A stretch of DNA of 64,000 bases from Astrothelium macrocarpum (Eukaryota; Ascomycota; Dothideomycetes; Trypetheliales; Trypetheliaceae), in contig JAGEMR010000101.1 in assembly GCA_021030915.1 (NCBI GenBank), positions 47,704 to 111,703 of the forward strand. The letters are read 5' to 3'. Both the position numbers and the translations under genes were made by a program. Of this stretch, positions 1 through 10,102 are shown in pieces. How positions within the stretch are numbered: position 1 is the stretch's first letter; every line of letters starts with the position of its first letter. A model generated the notes under the pieces. That model ran no database searches. It saw only the letters and a list, made by a program, of their open reading frames with translations, and had not been told where the DNA came from.

Positions 1-302
1 GAGAGCTTTGCTATCTAGCCCTTCGGATTGTGATCTTGTGTCGGGTCTCATAGCTGGTTGCCTGGTTTCTAGGTGGATTTTCTGACGGTCGTTCGCGGCA
101 TTAATTGAGCATGCGGCTGGCTGATCAAGTGCCAAAATTGGAAGCATACATATCTTGTTGGAAAGACTGCGAGACATCTCGATGGGTATCCTCACAGTTG
201 AACAACTTGTCATGAGGTGTTGTGTTCCACAAGAATATCTTGGATCTATGAACTGAGGTTCCGGAAGATTGTGGCCCATAGGATTACTCTTGTTGGCGAA
301 TC

Positions 303-316
303 CACGTGTATATAAG
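303..316 (+). promoter_or_regulatory. E-box and TATA-like element upstream of the first gene
   Basis: A palindromic CACGTG (303-308) is followed immediately by TATATAAG (309-316). It lies about 92 bases before the ATG at 408, a plausible spacing for a TATA box with a short leader. Function is inferred from position and motif only. The rest of 1-302 shows nothing further. Confidence 0.4.
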
Positions 317-407
317 GGCAAATCCAGGTCTCGATTTCTCTAATCTTTTTTTGTATTCCTCAAAAAACTTGCAAACAGAGCTTCATCTAATTTGCTCTCG
401 TACAGTC

Positions 408-1535
408 ATGGCCAAGCAATTCGACCTCCCCATTCGCCTTTTTATGGCCATCCTGATGTTTGTGCCTCCAGCTTTCTCTGTTGCGGACAAGTGGACCCCT
501 GCCGGGTTCAATTGGAGTATCCATGAGGCAGGTTCATCAGACAGCTGGAATGGTCTCTACCATAATCTTAGTGATCCCTCTGTTGCAGTCAGTAAGGAGG
601 TCATGTCTTTAGGCCGGATGCGTACGGCCACAGACGGTACTGTGGCTCTTGCCATTCCGTTCTTCATCGGAGTAGCATACCAGGTGTTGAGTCTTACTCT
701 GACGGGCATTGGTCTCGCTGGTACAATCAAAGGTTGTATCCAAAACAAGGGAAAGCCGGATACTTATTTGTTCTGTATTACCGGTCTGGTTAGCACTATT
801 GTTGGTATTGGCGGTGCTGCTTCGGCTGCGAAGAACCTCGCAAAGTCTCGCGGTTACCTCGGAGTTGCTGCTAATGCCTGGGACAATTTAGGTCTGGAGA
901 GCATCGCACTTAATGTATTCAGCAAGCGAGGCATCGAGGGCTCAGAAGCGACCGGGCAGAAGGCGCACAATCATTTTGTATACCGAGCATTGAGTAGCCT
1001 GGCTGATGGAGAAGTCGAATTTGCTGGTTATGCGCCTGAAAACTACAAACTAGCCAGACGGGCATCGACTGAGCACCCTCTCGCGCCAATGTTCCGATTT
1101 AAGCATAGAAAGTACGGCAGAATGGAGATCACGTCTCGCGACACAGGCGACAACGGAATGCATTTCAGCATATCGTACGAGGGCCATCTGACGCATCTCG
1201 CCACTAAGGAGAAACGCGATGAGTATTACCAGCATGAGCGGATACAATCAGCATTGATGGAGGGCCGATTCGACAGCCAGGCGTCTCTTGCTGATCCTGC
1301 TACGATTTCGTTTGACGGCGCAGGCGCATTTAATCAAGTTGATTCTAAGATCCAGTGCGGCATGGGCGACAGTTGGCCAGACGGCAATGCCTTGTCGGTA
1401 CAGATGTATGATCAGGCAAATCAGGCGACGTTTGGCTTTGCCTCAATAGGCATGTTCCCTGATAACAGCATCGACTCTGGCCTAGAGAACTTTCAGCCAT
1501 CAGGCATGCCGCTAACTGGGGGCCAGAACTGCTAG
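408..1535 (+). CDS. Secreted or membrane protein of unknown function with a Kex2-like site
   Basis: A single exon encodes 375 residues. The frame is open from a GTG at 306, but the ATG at 408 gives a clean signal peptide (MAKQFDLPIRLFMAILM... with an alanine/serine end near residue 25) and sits downstream of a TATA-like box. Residues ~80-145 hold two glycine-rich hydrophobic stretches, one beginning IPFFIGVAYQVLSLTLTGIG, that look like paired membrane helices. A Lys-Arg dipeptide (FSKR|GIEG) near residue 173 could be cut by the Kex2 protease. The polar C-terminal ~200 residues end in GGQNC. Signal peptide, hydrophobic pair, KR site and polar tail recall the layout of preprotoxin-like secreted proteins, but I recognise no specific family and no toxic activity is claimed. 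It converges on the minus-strand gene ending at 2832. Confidence 0.65.
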   Translation: MAKQFDLPIRLFMAILMFVPPAFSVADKWTPAGFNWSIHEAGSSDSWNGLYHNLSDPSVAVSKEVMSLGRMRTATDGTVALAIPFFIGVAYQVLSLTLTGIGLAGTIKGCIQNKGKPDTYLFCITGLVSTIVGIGGAASAAKNLAKSRGYLGVAANAWDNLGLESIALNVFSKRGIEGSEATGQKAHNHFVYRALSSLADGEVEFAGYAPENYKLARRASTEHPLAPMFRFKHRKYGRMEITSRDTGDNGMHFSISYEGHLTHLATKEKRDEYYQHERIQSALMEGRFDSQASLADPATISFDGAGAFNQVDSKIQCGMGDSWPDGNALSVQMYDQANQATFGFASIGMFPDNSIDSGLENFQPSGMPLTGGQNC

Positions 1536-2831
1536 ATGCAGGACTACGCCATTATCTTGTAAATGATCATCTGGCCGCGCTTAGTTCTAACAGATGGTGA
1601 AGAATGCGATTTCTACCTCGGTCTTGACATTTTATATCAGCACTGGGGTCCATTCTTTTGGACCTCAGAGAGATACAGGGGGGTTTTCGGTGTCATGTTT
1701 GGGCGCTGCTGCTCTTGTTCCCGTTTTGACGATCCGAGCGAGCTAAAGCAACGGCGATTTGTGCCGAAATAGGGAATTGGGCGTTATGAGAGCAATTTCA
1801 CAGATCCCCTCTACTCTATTCAGAATTAGTCGCAAAACGTTACAAGGAGTTCGTGCTACTATTCTTGAGGTAGATAGCTGTTGAACCATCCAAATACAAA
1901 TCGATTAGGGTTAGATCGCGTGGCTCCAGAAATATCTTAGCAGTGCACATTCCGGCTTGCAAATGCTGTTGTTTGTAGCTGCCGGCTAAGGAGTGGATCG
2001 TGGCCGGCTCGAAGCCGAGCTCCAGCCAAAGGCCATGGTCCAAGATGTTAATTTTCTAACATTATGTTGTTATTATGGTGATATTTTGGGAGACTAGCCA
2101 GATCAAAACGGCCAATTTAGTAATTTCTCGAGATGATATGGTGTCGTACGCTGGTGCAGACCGAATGAATCATTTGTAAGGAATTTCTCGAAACGACTAG
2201 GCTTGGGGAACTATTCGAATATCAGCTACAAACTTCAACAAGCCGTTTTTCACATGCCAATTTTCCAGAGGACATTACTTTTGATCCACCAGTTGTCAGG
2301 CTCATCTCTTAGACCCATGACATCTTACTACACTCCCAAGCACATGATACCATACAACTCCAGCCTTGCAAAGCAAGAAATCTCCAATGTGCAAAACTCA
2401 GGCCCAGATCCTCCTACTCGATTCAATTCTAAAAACCTCTCTGCTCATGCTCGAACTAAGCCCTGAAATTGCGATATTCAGTGCTAAATCCTGCATAGAT
2501 GCTCGAACCCAAGCCTTCAATCCCTCGTGTCCAAAGATAGGTCCACATTCCTCGCACTTAAAAACAAATCTCTAATGCCTCATGTTCAAGAAATAAAACC
2601 ACATGTGCCTTCCGTTCGAAACAAGGCCAAAATTATGCACGTTTACAATTGAGTCCCCGGTCCTTCATCTCGAAGGATAGGCCCGAAATACACTTACAAA
2701 CGAGTTCCTAAATCCTCATATGAGAGGAAAGGTCCCAAATAAGTCACAATAATGTAATTGATGATTGGTAAAGTACAACAGAATATCGTCTGATGAACTT
2801 TAGCACACAAGGCCCTATCTTATAAATACCA
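1536..2831. other. Convergent intergenic region, nothing recognised
   Basis: This stretch lies between the 3' ends of two convergent genes. Only short open frames in different phases are present, none with signal peptide, domain or splice support. It should hold both 3' untranslated regions. Confidence 0.5.
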
Positions 2832-5800
2832 TTACATGTGGGCGTCTCGCATCTCCTCATCTATGCTCTCAGAGCCGCCGCCAGGCATCGCCGCAAACGC
2901 ATTCCACGCATGCTCTGGAATATCTTCCAAACTCCTGCCCCTCTGTACCTGCTGCTGCTGCTGCTGTGGGTTGAGGTCAAGCGTCGTAAACGAACTAAAT
3001 GCCTGATTCTCTACATTCTCACCGCGGATTTCGTTCATGAACCTATCCCAGCTATCCCGACCGACGGCGATGCTGCGGCGAGGAAGCTGCTGCTGTTGTT
3101 GATGCTGTTGGGCAGAATGGCGGTGAGGTGCTTGCATGGTTGAGAATGTGCGCTGTTGATTGAATGAAAATGATGGCTGTTGGTAGCCTGCAAAGGGGAG
3201 GAACTGCATGTTAGTACTTGGATATAAAAACTGAGTAGGATTGAACACACCTGATGGCCTGAAGAACTGAGATCCGATGGGTGAGCCAGCCAGGAGTGTA
3301 GGATCGATGCGACGGGGATCAAATGGTGCTTGTTGTGGTGGTTGCATTGCGAGCATGTGACTGGTAGAGTTGTTCATGCCAGGAAGGGCGCTGAGTGCTG
3401 GATCGGACCTGCGGAGACCATCTTGAGATCCCCAGCTAAGGTTGTCAAAGTTAATGTTGCTCATGTCCCAGTCGAACTGAGTTGACGCAGTCCAAGGCGC
3501 GGCGAAGTTGTTCACGGTTGGTGTTGGAGCGTTATTGTTTGGATTCATTGGCATAGCAACATTGTTCATGGTTGCTGACATAGGGTAGGGTCCATTGAAT
3601 GAAAATTCGTTGTTCGGATTCCAGGAGCCTGGCTGATTGATAGCAGCTGCATTGTTGAAACCAGGAGCGGAACCAACCATTGTAGCCGTGGGGGCCTGCT
3701 TGCGCACTGCTGGCCCGGAGTAGAGAATATCTGATGCCAGAACATCGTCGACAGGTGTCGCAGATGGTTTGACGGCTCGAGCTGACCCCTCGATGCTGAT
3801 TGCTGAATCGGCTGGAGAGCGCGAAACGCGCTTACGAACAGTCCGCTTCCCGCTAGAACCAATTCTTCTCGATTCTCTCTCCCTCTGCGTCTCATCTAGT
3901 TCAGCCCTGGAAAGGCGCTGTCGGATCTCTCTGGCCCTCTGTCCACATTGGCTTTTGTAGATTTCGAATGCTTGATGAATACGCTTGATTGTTTGGTTTG
4001 TTGGCTTTGTTCGGCGGCCATTGATGCCTTCCTCCTTTCTCGCCAGACATTCAATGGCAATCTGTTTACGCTTTCGAACCGCGGCTTCAGCCTTCTTGAT
4101 CATATCCGAGTCGGTTTTGCCAGGCCACTGAAGCTTAAGATACGCCTCGTTTTCGTTTCTCCAGATTTGGACGATATCCTTGTGTGATAGCAGCGAATGA
4201 ACATACAAAAATGTCTGTCCGAAAAGAGCATGAGGAAAGTCCCGAACAATATCCCTGCGATCATAGTCTTCAGGGATGCGAGCATCGATGGTAAGAGGAA
4301 GCGCCGCTGTGCCAGCTAGCCATACTTGTGGATTTTCACGAATGTATTTGACGCCCAGGTCCGCGGGAAAGTCTGTATCGATATCTGGACTGTCGATGAG
4401 GGGATGCGGTTCGCCATGTTCCAATTTTGGCGGCTCAGGAACATCTTCGTAAGGTCTGGCAATGTTATGACGGTCGCAGTAAGAATTATACAATCGCTGA
4501 GTGAATGGTCTCTCGCGGACTGTGGATGGAACTCGGATTTCCTTCGCTTCAGGTGGGATAAAAAACTCCCAAAGCTCGGCAGATTCAGTAGTCCAACCTT
4601 TTGGTGGCAAAAGGAGGTGGCGCCAGCTCTTTTCAGTCTGGAATTTATACTGGGCCCGTGCTTTGAATGAATAGCTGTCGTAGCCAGGAAGCTTCTTGAT
4701 TGCCCTAGCCAATTTTGAGCCCACAGTATTGAGTTTGACTCTGTACTGGTTTGCCTCCTTCATTGTTGACACGAGATTATTGTCTAGATACTTGGCCACG
4801 TGTGCCTGGTCCCATCCCTTCGACTCTACGAGAAGCGCAAGTCCAGGCCAGTTTAGGACGTGGTTTGGAAACCAGAGGAGAAGTTCTTCAATGCTGATGT
4901 CGCTCATCTGCTCCCAAGGAGGTTGTTTCTGGGCACGCGCTGATCGACGTATGTAATTGATGTCGTGAGTGGAGTTTGGAGGCGCCTGTTCAGTCGCGTA
5001 ATCGTCGTCGGCGTTTTCATCACGATCTTCATCTGGAGAGTAATCAGAATAGGATGATGAAGGCCCCGATTCACTTCTAGGTAACACACAGATTTCGTCT
5101 CTATCCATCGATCCCTGATCCACGGCATGTGCTGGTGAAAGGTTTTCCCCTGGCTGGTTAGCCCGCTGACTTCGTGTGAATCGAGATACGGACTCGATCT
5201 CAGGCATGGCTTCAGGAGAGAATCGGGGCTTCTTGGACGGCGTAGACTTACCCTCAATTGAATGACGACGTTTGCGAGGGATCGTCAGGCTACTCTGGAC
5301 GCTCTTGGACGTTTCTTCAATCTCTATCCGACCATCAGAGCTACTATCGAGAGAGACGGGTTTGTATTCATCAGGAGCAATGCCTTCCCAGCCAAGTCCT
5401 TTATCATGTGCCAAGCTGTTCTTGAATAGCCAGACTGTGCGTGTGCTGGATATCTTCCTAGTCGTTTCGTCTTCCAGAGGGCCGAATACTGTCACCTCAA
5501 AATTGACACCGTCTCCGCAAGGTCGACAGAGGCCGAGTTGAAAGTTAGTAGAGTAGCTGCGGGAAATGAGATGGAGTAAAACACGAATGGTATTGGTCGA
5601 AAGAAATCCTTCGCGTTTGCGATCCGCCCTTGGGTCGCCAAGCAGCTCGTTTCCGGCGTCAGGGCTGAAGAATTTCTTTGCAGCCGGTTTAAAGTCAAGA
5701 CTGGTGAGAAATACATCCAAAAGGAAGCCCTTGCTGGGCGAAGCCAGGCCAAGCTCCGCACAGATCGGTCGAAAGCTTATCTCGAGTGCCGTAAGAGCGC

Positions 5801-5999
5801 ATAGCTTGTCAGTAAAGTCATTTGCCTGGCGATTGAAATTATCGTCAATGCAGGCGCGGAGATCAACGAGATTGCTCTCCTTGCCGCGAATCATGACGTT
5901 CGTACCTCGGCCATCTTGGCCTTGGATGAAATTCCGAACACGGATCTGTTGAGTGAATTGGGATTGCACTCCCATACTCCGTGTTCGTGGGCCTGGCAT
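2832..5999 (-). CDS. Large low-complexity protein of unknown function, probably nuclear
   Basis: An uninterrupted 1055-codon frame starts at an ATG (5997-5999). The first ~220 residues look globular (MPGPRTRSMGVQSQ..., LRACIDDNFNRQANDFTDKL, STNTIRVLLHLISRSYSTNF). Residues ~230-390 are Ser/Arg/Asp-rich and disordered, with basic clusters (IPRKRRHS, KPRF) that could be nuclear-import signals. A second folded region follows at ~390-700 (LLLWFPNHVLNWPGLALLV, LWEFFIPPEAKEIRVPSTV), ending in a charged stretch that may form a coiled coil. The C-terminal third is Asn/Gln/Met/Pro-rich with polyglutamine runs, typical of fungal transcription-associated proteins. I do not recognise a named domain; a role in nuclear regulation is inference from composition. 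No intron is required. Confidence 0.75.
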   Translation of the reverse strand: MPGPRTRSMGVQSQFTQQIRVRNFIQGQDGRGTNVMIRGKESNLVDLRACIDDNFNRQANDFTDKLCALTALEISFRPICAELGLASPSKGFLLDVFLTSLDFKPAAKKFFSPDAGNELLGDPRADRKREGFLSTNTIRVLLHLISRSYSTNFQLGLCRPCGDGVNFEVTVFGPLEDETTRKISSTRTVWLFKNSLAHDKGLGWEGIAPDEYKPVSLDSSSDGRIEIEETSKSVQSSLTIPRKRRHSIEGKSTPSKKPRFSPEAMPEIESVSRFTRSQRANQPGENLSPAHAVDQGSMDRDEICVLPRSESGPSSSYSDYSPDEDRDENADDDYATEQAPPNSTHDINYIRRSARAQKQPPWEQMSDISIEELLLWFPNHVLNWPGLALLVESKGWDQAHVAKYLDNNLVSTMKEANQYRVKLNTVGSKLARAIKKLPGYDSYSFKARAQYKFQTEKSWRHLLLPPKGWTTESAELWEFFIPPEAKEIRVPSTVRERPFTQRLYNSYCDRHNIARPYEDVPEPPKLEHGEPHPLIDSPDIDTDFPADLGVKYIRENPQVWLAGTAALPLTIDARIPEDYDRRDIVRDFPHALFGQTFLYVHSLLSHKDIVQIWRNENEAYLKLQWPGKTDSDMIKKAEAAVRKRKQIAIECLARKEEGINGRRTKPTNQTIKRIHQAFEIYKSQCGQRAREIRQRLSRAELDETQRERESRRIGSSGKRTVRKRVSRSPADSAISIEGSARAVKPSATPVDDVLASDILYSGPAVRKQAPTATMVGSAPGFNNAAAINQPGSWNPNNEFSFNGPYPMSATMNNVAMPMNPNNNAPTPTVNNFAAPWTASTQFDWDMSNINFDNLSWGSQDGLRRSDPALSALPGMNNSTSHMLAMQPPQQAPFDPRRIDPTLLAGSPIGSQFFRPSGVFNPTQFLYPSTNMQFLPFAGYQQPSFSFNQQRTFSTMQAPHRHSAQQHQQQQQLPRRSIAVGRDSWDRFMNEIRGENVENQAFSSFTTLDLNPQQQQQQVQRGRSLEDIPEHAWNAFAAMPGGGSESIDEEMRDAHM

Positions 6000-6831
6000 G
6001 TTTGCGAATTAGTAAAGATTACAAGTACAGACAATCAATGACCTGCAATGATTGTAAAAGGGAAACTTCGTAAGGAATACCAATGACCGAATGCACCTGG
6101 GATTCCGACGAAAGGCAGCAACAGCGAAATGTCTTAGGTAATAGGTGTAGGTTGGGGGGGTAAATCAGATATATTGAGTGATTCCGCGTGACTCAAGGAC
6201 GTGAACCACGAGCTAGTGTTACAAAGGGGAGATCGTAAGCCATAGCTCACAATGTAGGCAGTGTGCAACAAAGGATACGCGCTGATATTGGAATCGATTG
6301 GAATTGCGTTTCATTATTCCCGCTATTCGGCGTTCATTACATACGACAATGGCGACAAAGATGCTACGTTGACGCCACTTACGGATCTGAAAGGAGTTTG
6401 CGCTCGCCTAGGACAAAGCTGGGCTTTGATGGACATCTCGACAATTATACGTGGTTAATGTCCTGACATTGTTTTGAAAGTTAATCTCCCATGGAGCTGG
6501 CGTTTAATTTTCATGCGGTTTTGGCGCTTGGCGGCTCGGCGCTTATCGAAATTGGAGCTGTGCCGCTAAAAGTACTTCGACGATGTAGAGTATCGTCCTG
6601 GCTTGACCTAAAATTAATTCCCGATTTTGCACAGGACAGAGTATCCTTGTTCCTTCCCAAGAAAAAAAAAACGATATGGTGTAGAGGTGATTTACTGTTG
6701 TGGAGTTTCGCTTCGTTCTCAAGTCAAGTAGATTTGCTTGTTACCCCAGCACCGATACTTCGCAAGAGGAATCTAGTGGTCCACCAGGTCCTTTGATGTA
6801 GATGAAAAGCTTGGCGCTTATTGAGTAGAGC
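6000..6831. other. Intergenic region, nothing recognised
   Basis: It separates two minus-strand genes and should contain the promoter of the gene starting at 5999 and the 3' region of the TatD-type gene. A short G-run (6153-6160) and A-run (6661-6669) are present. Small plus-strand open frames have no supporting feature. Confidence 0.4.
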
Positions 6832-8013
6832 CTATGATATATCGCCGAAAATAAATCGCCGCCAATTTTTCCCGATTTGGATGATGCCATCGTGGAGACT
6901 CCATTGCTTGATCTCGCATATTTTGCGCACAATCGATTCGAGATGGTCATCCATCCTTTCTCCCGCGGTATGGAGGTCGCTTTCGACTATAATGTTCTCA
7001 TCTGGTATCGCTTGTATAGTCTCTTCGGTTTTGACAATGCTGCCAGACGAAAAGTTGATGACAGTTGAGAATGAGAAAAAGATAGTTGCTGGGATTGCTG
7101 GATTAAGCCATTGTTTTACTGTTTCAGGTGGACCCGAATACGAGTGTAAGCAGATCCGCGGTGGATATGGCTTTGGTGTGGTTCTGGGCTTGTCGCCCTG
7201 TTCATCAACCTCTTCGATGTGTGCATCCTCCATACTGCCTCGCCTCTTACGCAGTCTTTTGCTAAGAACTTCTTTCTCGTGTCCTTTCCATGTGGCTTGA
7301 ATGGTCTCGAATACGACTCCATGTGCCTGCACACCGTGTACAGATACAGCTCTGCCCATTTCTCCTGCCAGATTTAGCTGTGCAGTGAACACTTTTCGTT
7401 GGTGTTCCATCTGTACACGGTAGAGAGATAGATGCCGTCCTTCTCTGCCACCCGGAGTCAGGCTATCGTCACGCTGCTCGTTGTGCTCTGGCAAATAGGC
7501 TTCAGGTATGCGAAATGATCTGTCAAGACCAACTTCGCCAATCAAAGCCAATGGGTATTTCTGGAGATAGGTCTTGGTTCGCGTAAGAAAGTGCGAGAAC
7601 GGTCGAGGGTCAGGTAGGGCTAAAAGGAAAGCTGTGTCATCGGATCTGGGTGTAAGCACGGATCGATAGTGTGCGATTTTGGAGTCTTGGTCGAGGCTGT
7701 CTTGTCCATTGTAAGCAGTATCATCATACATTTGATGCGAAAACCATGGATGCCACCCAAAGCACGGTACGATTCTTTGTTCTTTCAGCCACTCCGAACT
7801 GGGTCTCATCGCATCACTCTGATGAATGCCCAACTTATCTGCTGCTTCGGCTACTAGGTGCTGGTCTTGCGCACGCGTCGCCATAATCGTGAGGACTCTG
7901 GCTTTCATTCCAGGAATTTCTGCCAGTGTGGACACGGTGTCTGTTGGATGACAATGCGCATCAAATACGCCCAAATGCCATGGAAACTCATGCTCATCTA
8001 GGGTTTCTGCCAT
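6832..8013 (-). CDS. TatD-family metal-dependent hydrolase (Cut9-interacting Scn1-like)
   Basis: Encodes 393 residues from the ATG at 8011-8013. The frame is open further upstream, but the added residues are not family-like and the first in-frame codon there is GTG; an ATG at 8223 is a less likely alternative. The metal-binding motif VFDAHCHPTD lies at residues 16-25, with H20 and H22 as expected ligands. Further hallmarks are FGWHPWFSH, LIGEVGLDRSF (the glutamate ligand), AVSVHGVQAHG, ICLHSYSGPP and the terminal IIVESD. In fungi this subgroup includes Scn1, which interacts with Cut9 in fission yeast; TatD proteins are magnesium-dependent nucleases, so DNase or RNase activity is possible but not shown here. 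Long acidic and basic linkers (for example RLRKRRGSMEDAH) are typical fungal inserts. Confidence 0.88.
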   Translation of the reverse strand: MAETLDEHEFPWHLGVFDAHCHPTDTVSTLAEIPGMKARVLTIMATRAQDQHLVAEAADKLGIHQSDAMRPSSEWLKEQRIVPCFGWHPWFSHQMYDDTAYNGQDSLDQDSKIAHYRSVLTPRSDDTAFLLALPDPRPFSHFLTRTKTYLQKYPLALIGEVGLDRSFRIPEAYLPEHNEQRDDSLTPGGREGRHLSLYRVQMEHQRKVFTAQLNLAGEMGRAVSVHGVQAHGVVFETIQATWKGHEKEVLSKRLRKRRGSMEDAHIEEVDEQGDKPRTTPKPYPPRICLHSYSGPPETVKQWLNPAIPATIFFSFSTVINFSSGSIVKTEETIQAIPDENIIVESDLHTAGERMDDHLESIVRKICEIKQWSLHDGIIQIGKNWRRFIFGDIS

Positions 8014-9937
8014 GTCTACAATGGCAGACGTGTTTGGAAGTTGGTGATAAGGTTTGTGAGATTCGATCACAAGCGCTTTACCGTTCCGTCTTAGCCCGCC
8101 GGGGTCTTGGCACCCAGTCAAATTTGCTTCATGACGCGATTGATTTTGGGTGAGAATTGGATCCAATCGCAGCTTCAGCGATTCGTTTTGGATTGCGACA
8201 ATCACGATTAGCTTCTTGACCATCACATCTTCCCAAACGATTTTGGTCACAAGATTTTGCTAATCAGCCAAGCCGGTACTCATTCCCGGCGCATGAGAAT
8301 CTCCGACTTATCGATGCCATTTCAAAGGAAAAATATAGCGCGAGTCATTTCACATTAGCTATACATTAGATCAGTTGACATGGCATGATGGCTCAATGAG
8401 CTGTGAAGGAGAGAAGTGAGAGTGCGATTGCGACAATACAGGCTTTTCTTGAGTGCGTATGTGAATGACGCGAGCTAGACAATTAGGTAAATTATTGGAA
8501 CAAGACTGGCACATTTGCAAAAGAAAAAAATTCATGTGAATCACGCGGGACGATGAGTGCAAGAAAATGTAGGAACTAAGTTTGCAGTAGAAGACAGACT
8601 CGAACTGTGAACAAGAGTAAGTCGGCCCAATTGTGGAGCTCGTTCATGCGACACCAGCCGTTACGCGGCATATCCGAAGTTCAATTACTGTGAATTGGCA
8701 TCATGGTTTTGCATTAAGGGCCCGATTGTCCAAATAGATTACCCATTCGGCGTCGCAAATGCATTGCTGTTGGTCATGGTTTGCTGTGGGCAATTTTTTC
8801 CAAGTGCGAATGCAATTCGAGCCGAGATGCAAAGTGAAAAATGATCGTGTATACGCATGCCATGTCGAATTGGCAAAGTCTGCCGGCGACTTATTGCTTT
8901 AGTTAAGTACCTCCACAAAGGGACCTGTCGGCTTATTTGGCTCCTTGCAGTGCTTCTCTGTCAGATTAAGCACCTGCACTCCTAATTCAGGGATACGAGC
9001 CCGCTTTATGCCCAATTCGGTATTGAATCACGTTTGGCTTTCTAGAAATGTACCGTCATCAAGTGTGCGAATCCAGAAAGGTGCACGAACAACGGATGCG
9101 TGCGCATGCTGTGTAACCAATAATGCGGGTACCTGCAGAAAGTTTGGTTGGACATCCCTGTAAGCAGTAGAAGCCAAAAAGAAGTCTACTTGCATCCTTC
9201 GCTGAACATTCTGGGAGTATCACGTGCACAGGTACTGGTGAATACTGGCTGGACTGCAACTAGATCCGTAAATAGCGTGTTCTGTTGCGCCTAATCGTGT
9301 TCTATACTCTGTACTGAAACAAGAATATCAACGCTTTTCTGACCGCCCTGTGTGCGCACCATTCGGCCCTACGTATATGGGTAAAGACCCCGGAAACGCC
9401 TCAAGATGTTTTGTTAAAGAAAAATAGAGACCTCTGACACGCTAACCACCAGGTCTATGGATATCACGGCAAACTGGTGAGACATTATTCACGCCAGATG
9501 AAGTAATAATAAAAACGAGGGTGGCCCGAAGCCGTGTTGAAGCAGAGTTACAATCTAGAAGGCCGTGAGGCTCCAGTCTTTTTCGAAAAACGCCGCGATA
9601 GGATGTACTGTATAAAAAAAGAAGAACGTTAGGGCATGGACATTGATGATTGGGGGCCGGTTCATGTATGTGGGATCTCGCTAACGCAAGGCTGCATCAT
9701 GGATGATCCCAGCTCGATGCAGGTGGGCGTGGTTCGCATGAAAAGGGCGTCGATCGTTTTCATCCCAGTTGCATGGACCAACGTTTACGATTTGCCGGCT
9801 GCATGTCGACATCTACGCTAGCTCGTCAGCAATCCAAGAAACTCTAAACGCTCCACGTAGACACCATGACCGAACAAGTCCATGTGCCGCAGTGGAATTT
9901 TTTTTTTTTTCCTCTTCGAAACTTACCGGTCATGTTC
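8014..9937. other. 1.9 kb intergenic region, nothing recognised
   Basis: It contains the upstream region of the TatD-type gene and the 3' region of the small cysteine-rich gene. Short frames on both strands lack domains or splice support. A T-run (9900-9911) lies just beyond the 3' end of the small gene. Confidence 0.4.
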
Positions 9938-10102
9938 TCATTGCTTGGTCGAACACGGACGACAAGTCTTTAGTTTGCAGTACTTGCACTCGTAAATAAG
10001 CCAATGTGGGCCTGAATGACAGATATTGCAGTGCCAGAGAATCAGGGTGGTGTCGGATTTGATCATCTTAAACTCGTGTGCGCACTGTCCGGGAACAGCC
10101 AT
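9938..10102 (-). CDS. Small cysteine-rich, zinc-binding-type protein
   Basis: Encodes 54 residues from the ATG at 10100-10102 to a TGA. The frame is open upstream only to a GTG, so this ATG is preferred. Cysteine spacing is highly organised: C7-x-H9, C25-x2-C28 followed by H29, C39-x2-C42, then C47-x2-C50, with conserved-looking aromatic linkers (ILWHCNICHSGPHWLIYECK). This could co-ordinate two zinc ions in a RING- or ribbon-like fold. It resembles small conserved fungal proteins of unknown role; no named family is claimed. A 5' exon cannot be excluded: a GTAAGT-type donor lies upstream on this strand near 10203, but I could not join it in frame to a credible exon. Confidence 0.6.
   Translation of the reverse strand: MAVPGQCAHEFKMIKSDTTLILWHCNICHSGPHWLIYECKYCKLKTCRPCSTKQ

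Noticed and set aside
8581..8700. Possible tRNA on the minus strand (GTTCGAGTC-like phrase)
   Set aside because: No acceptor stem, D arm or anticodon stem could be paired around it.
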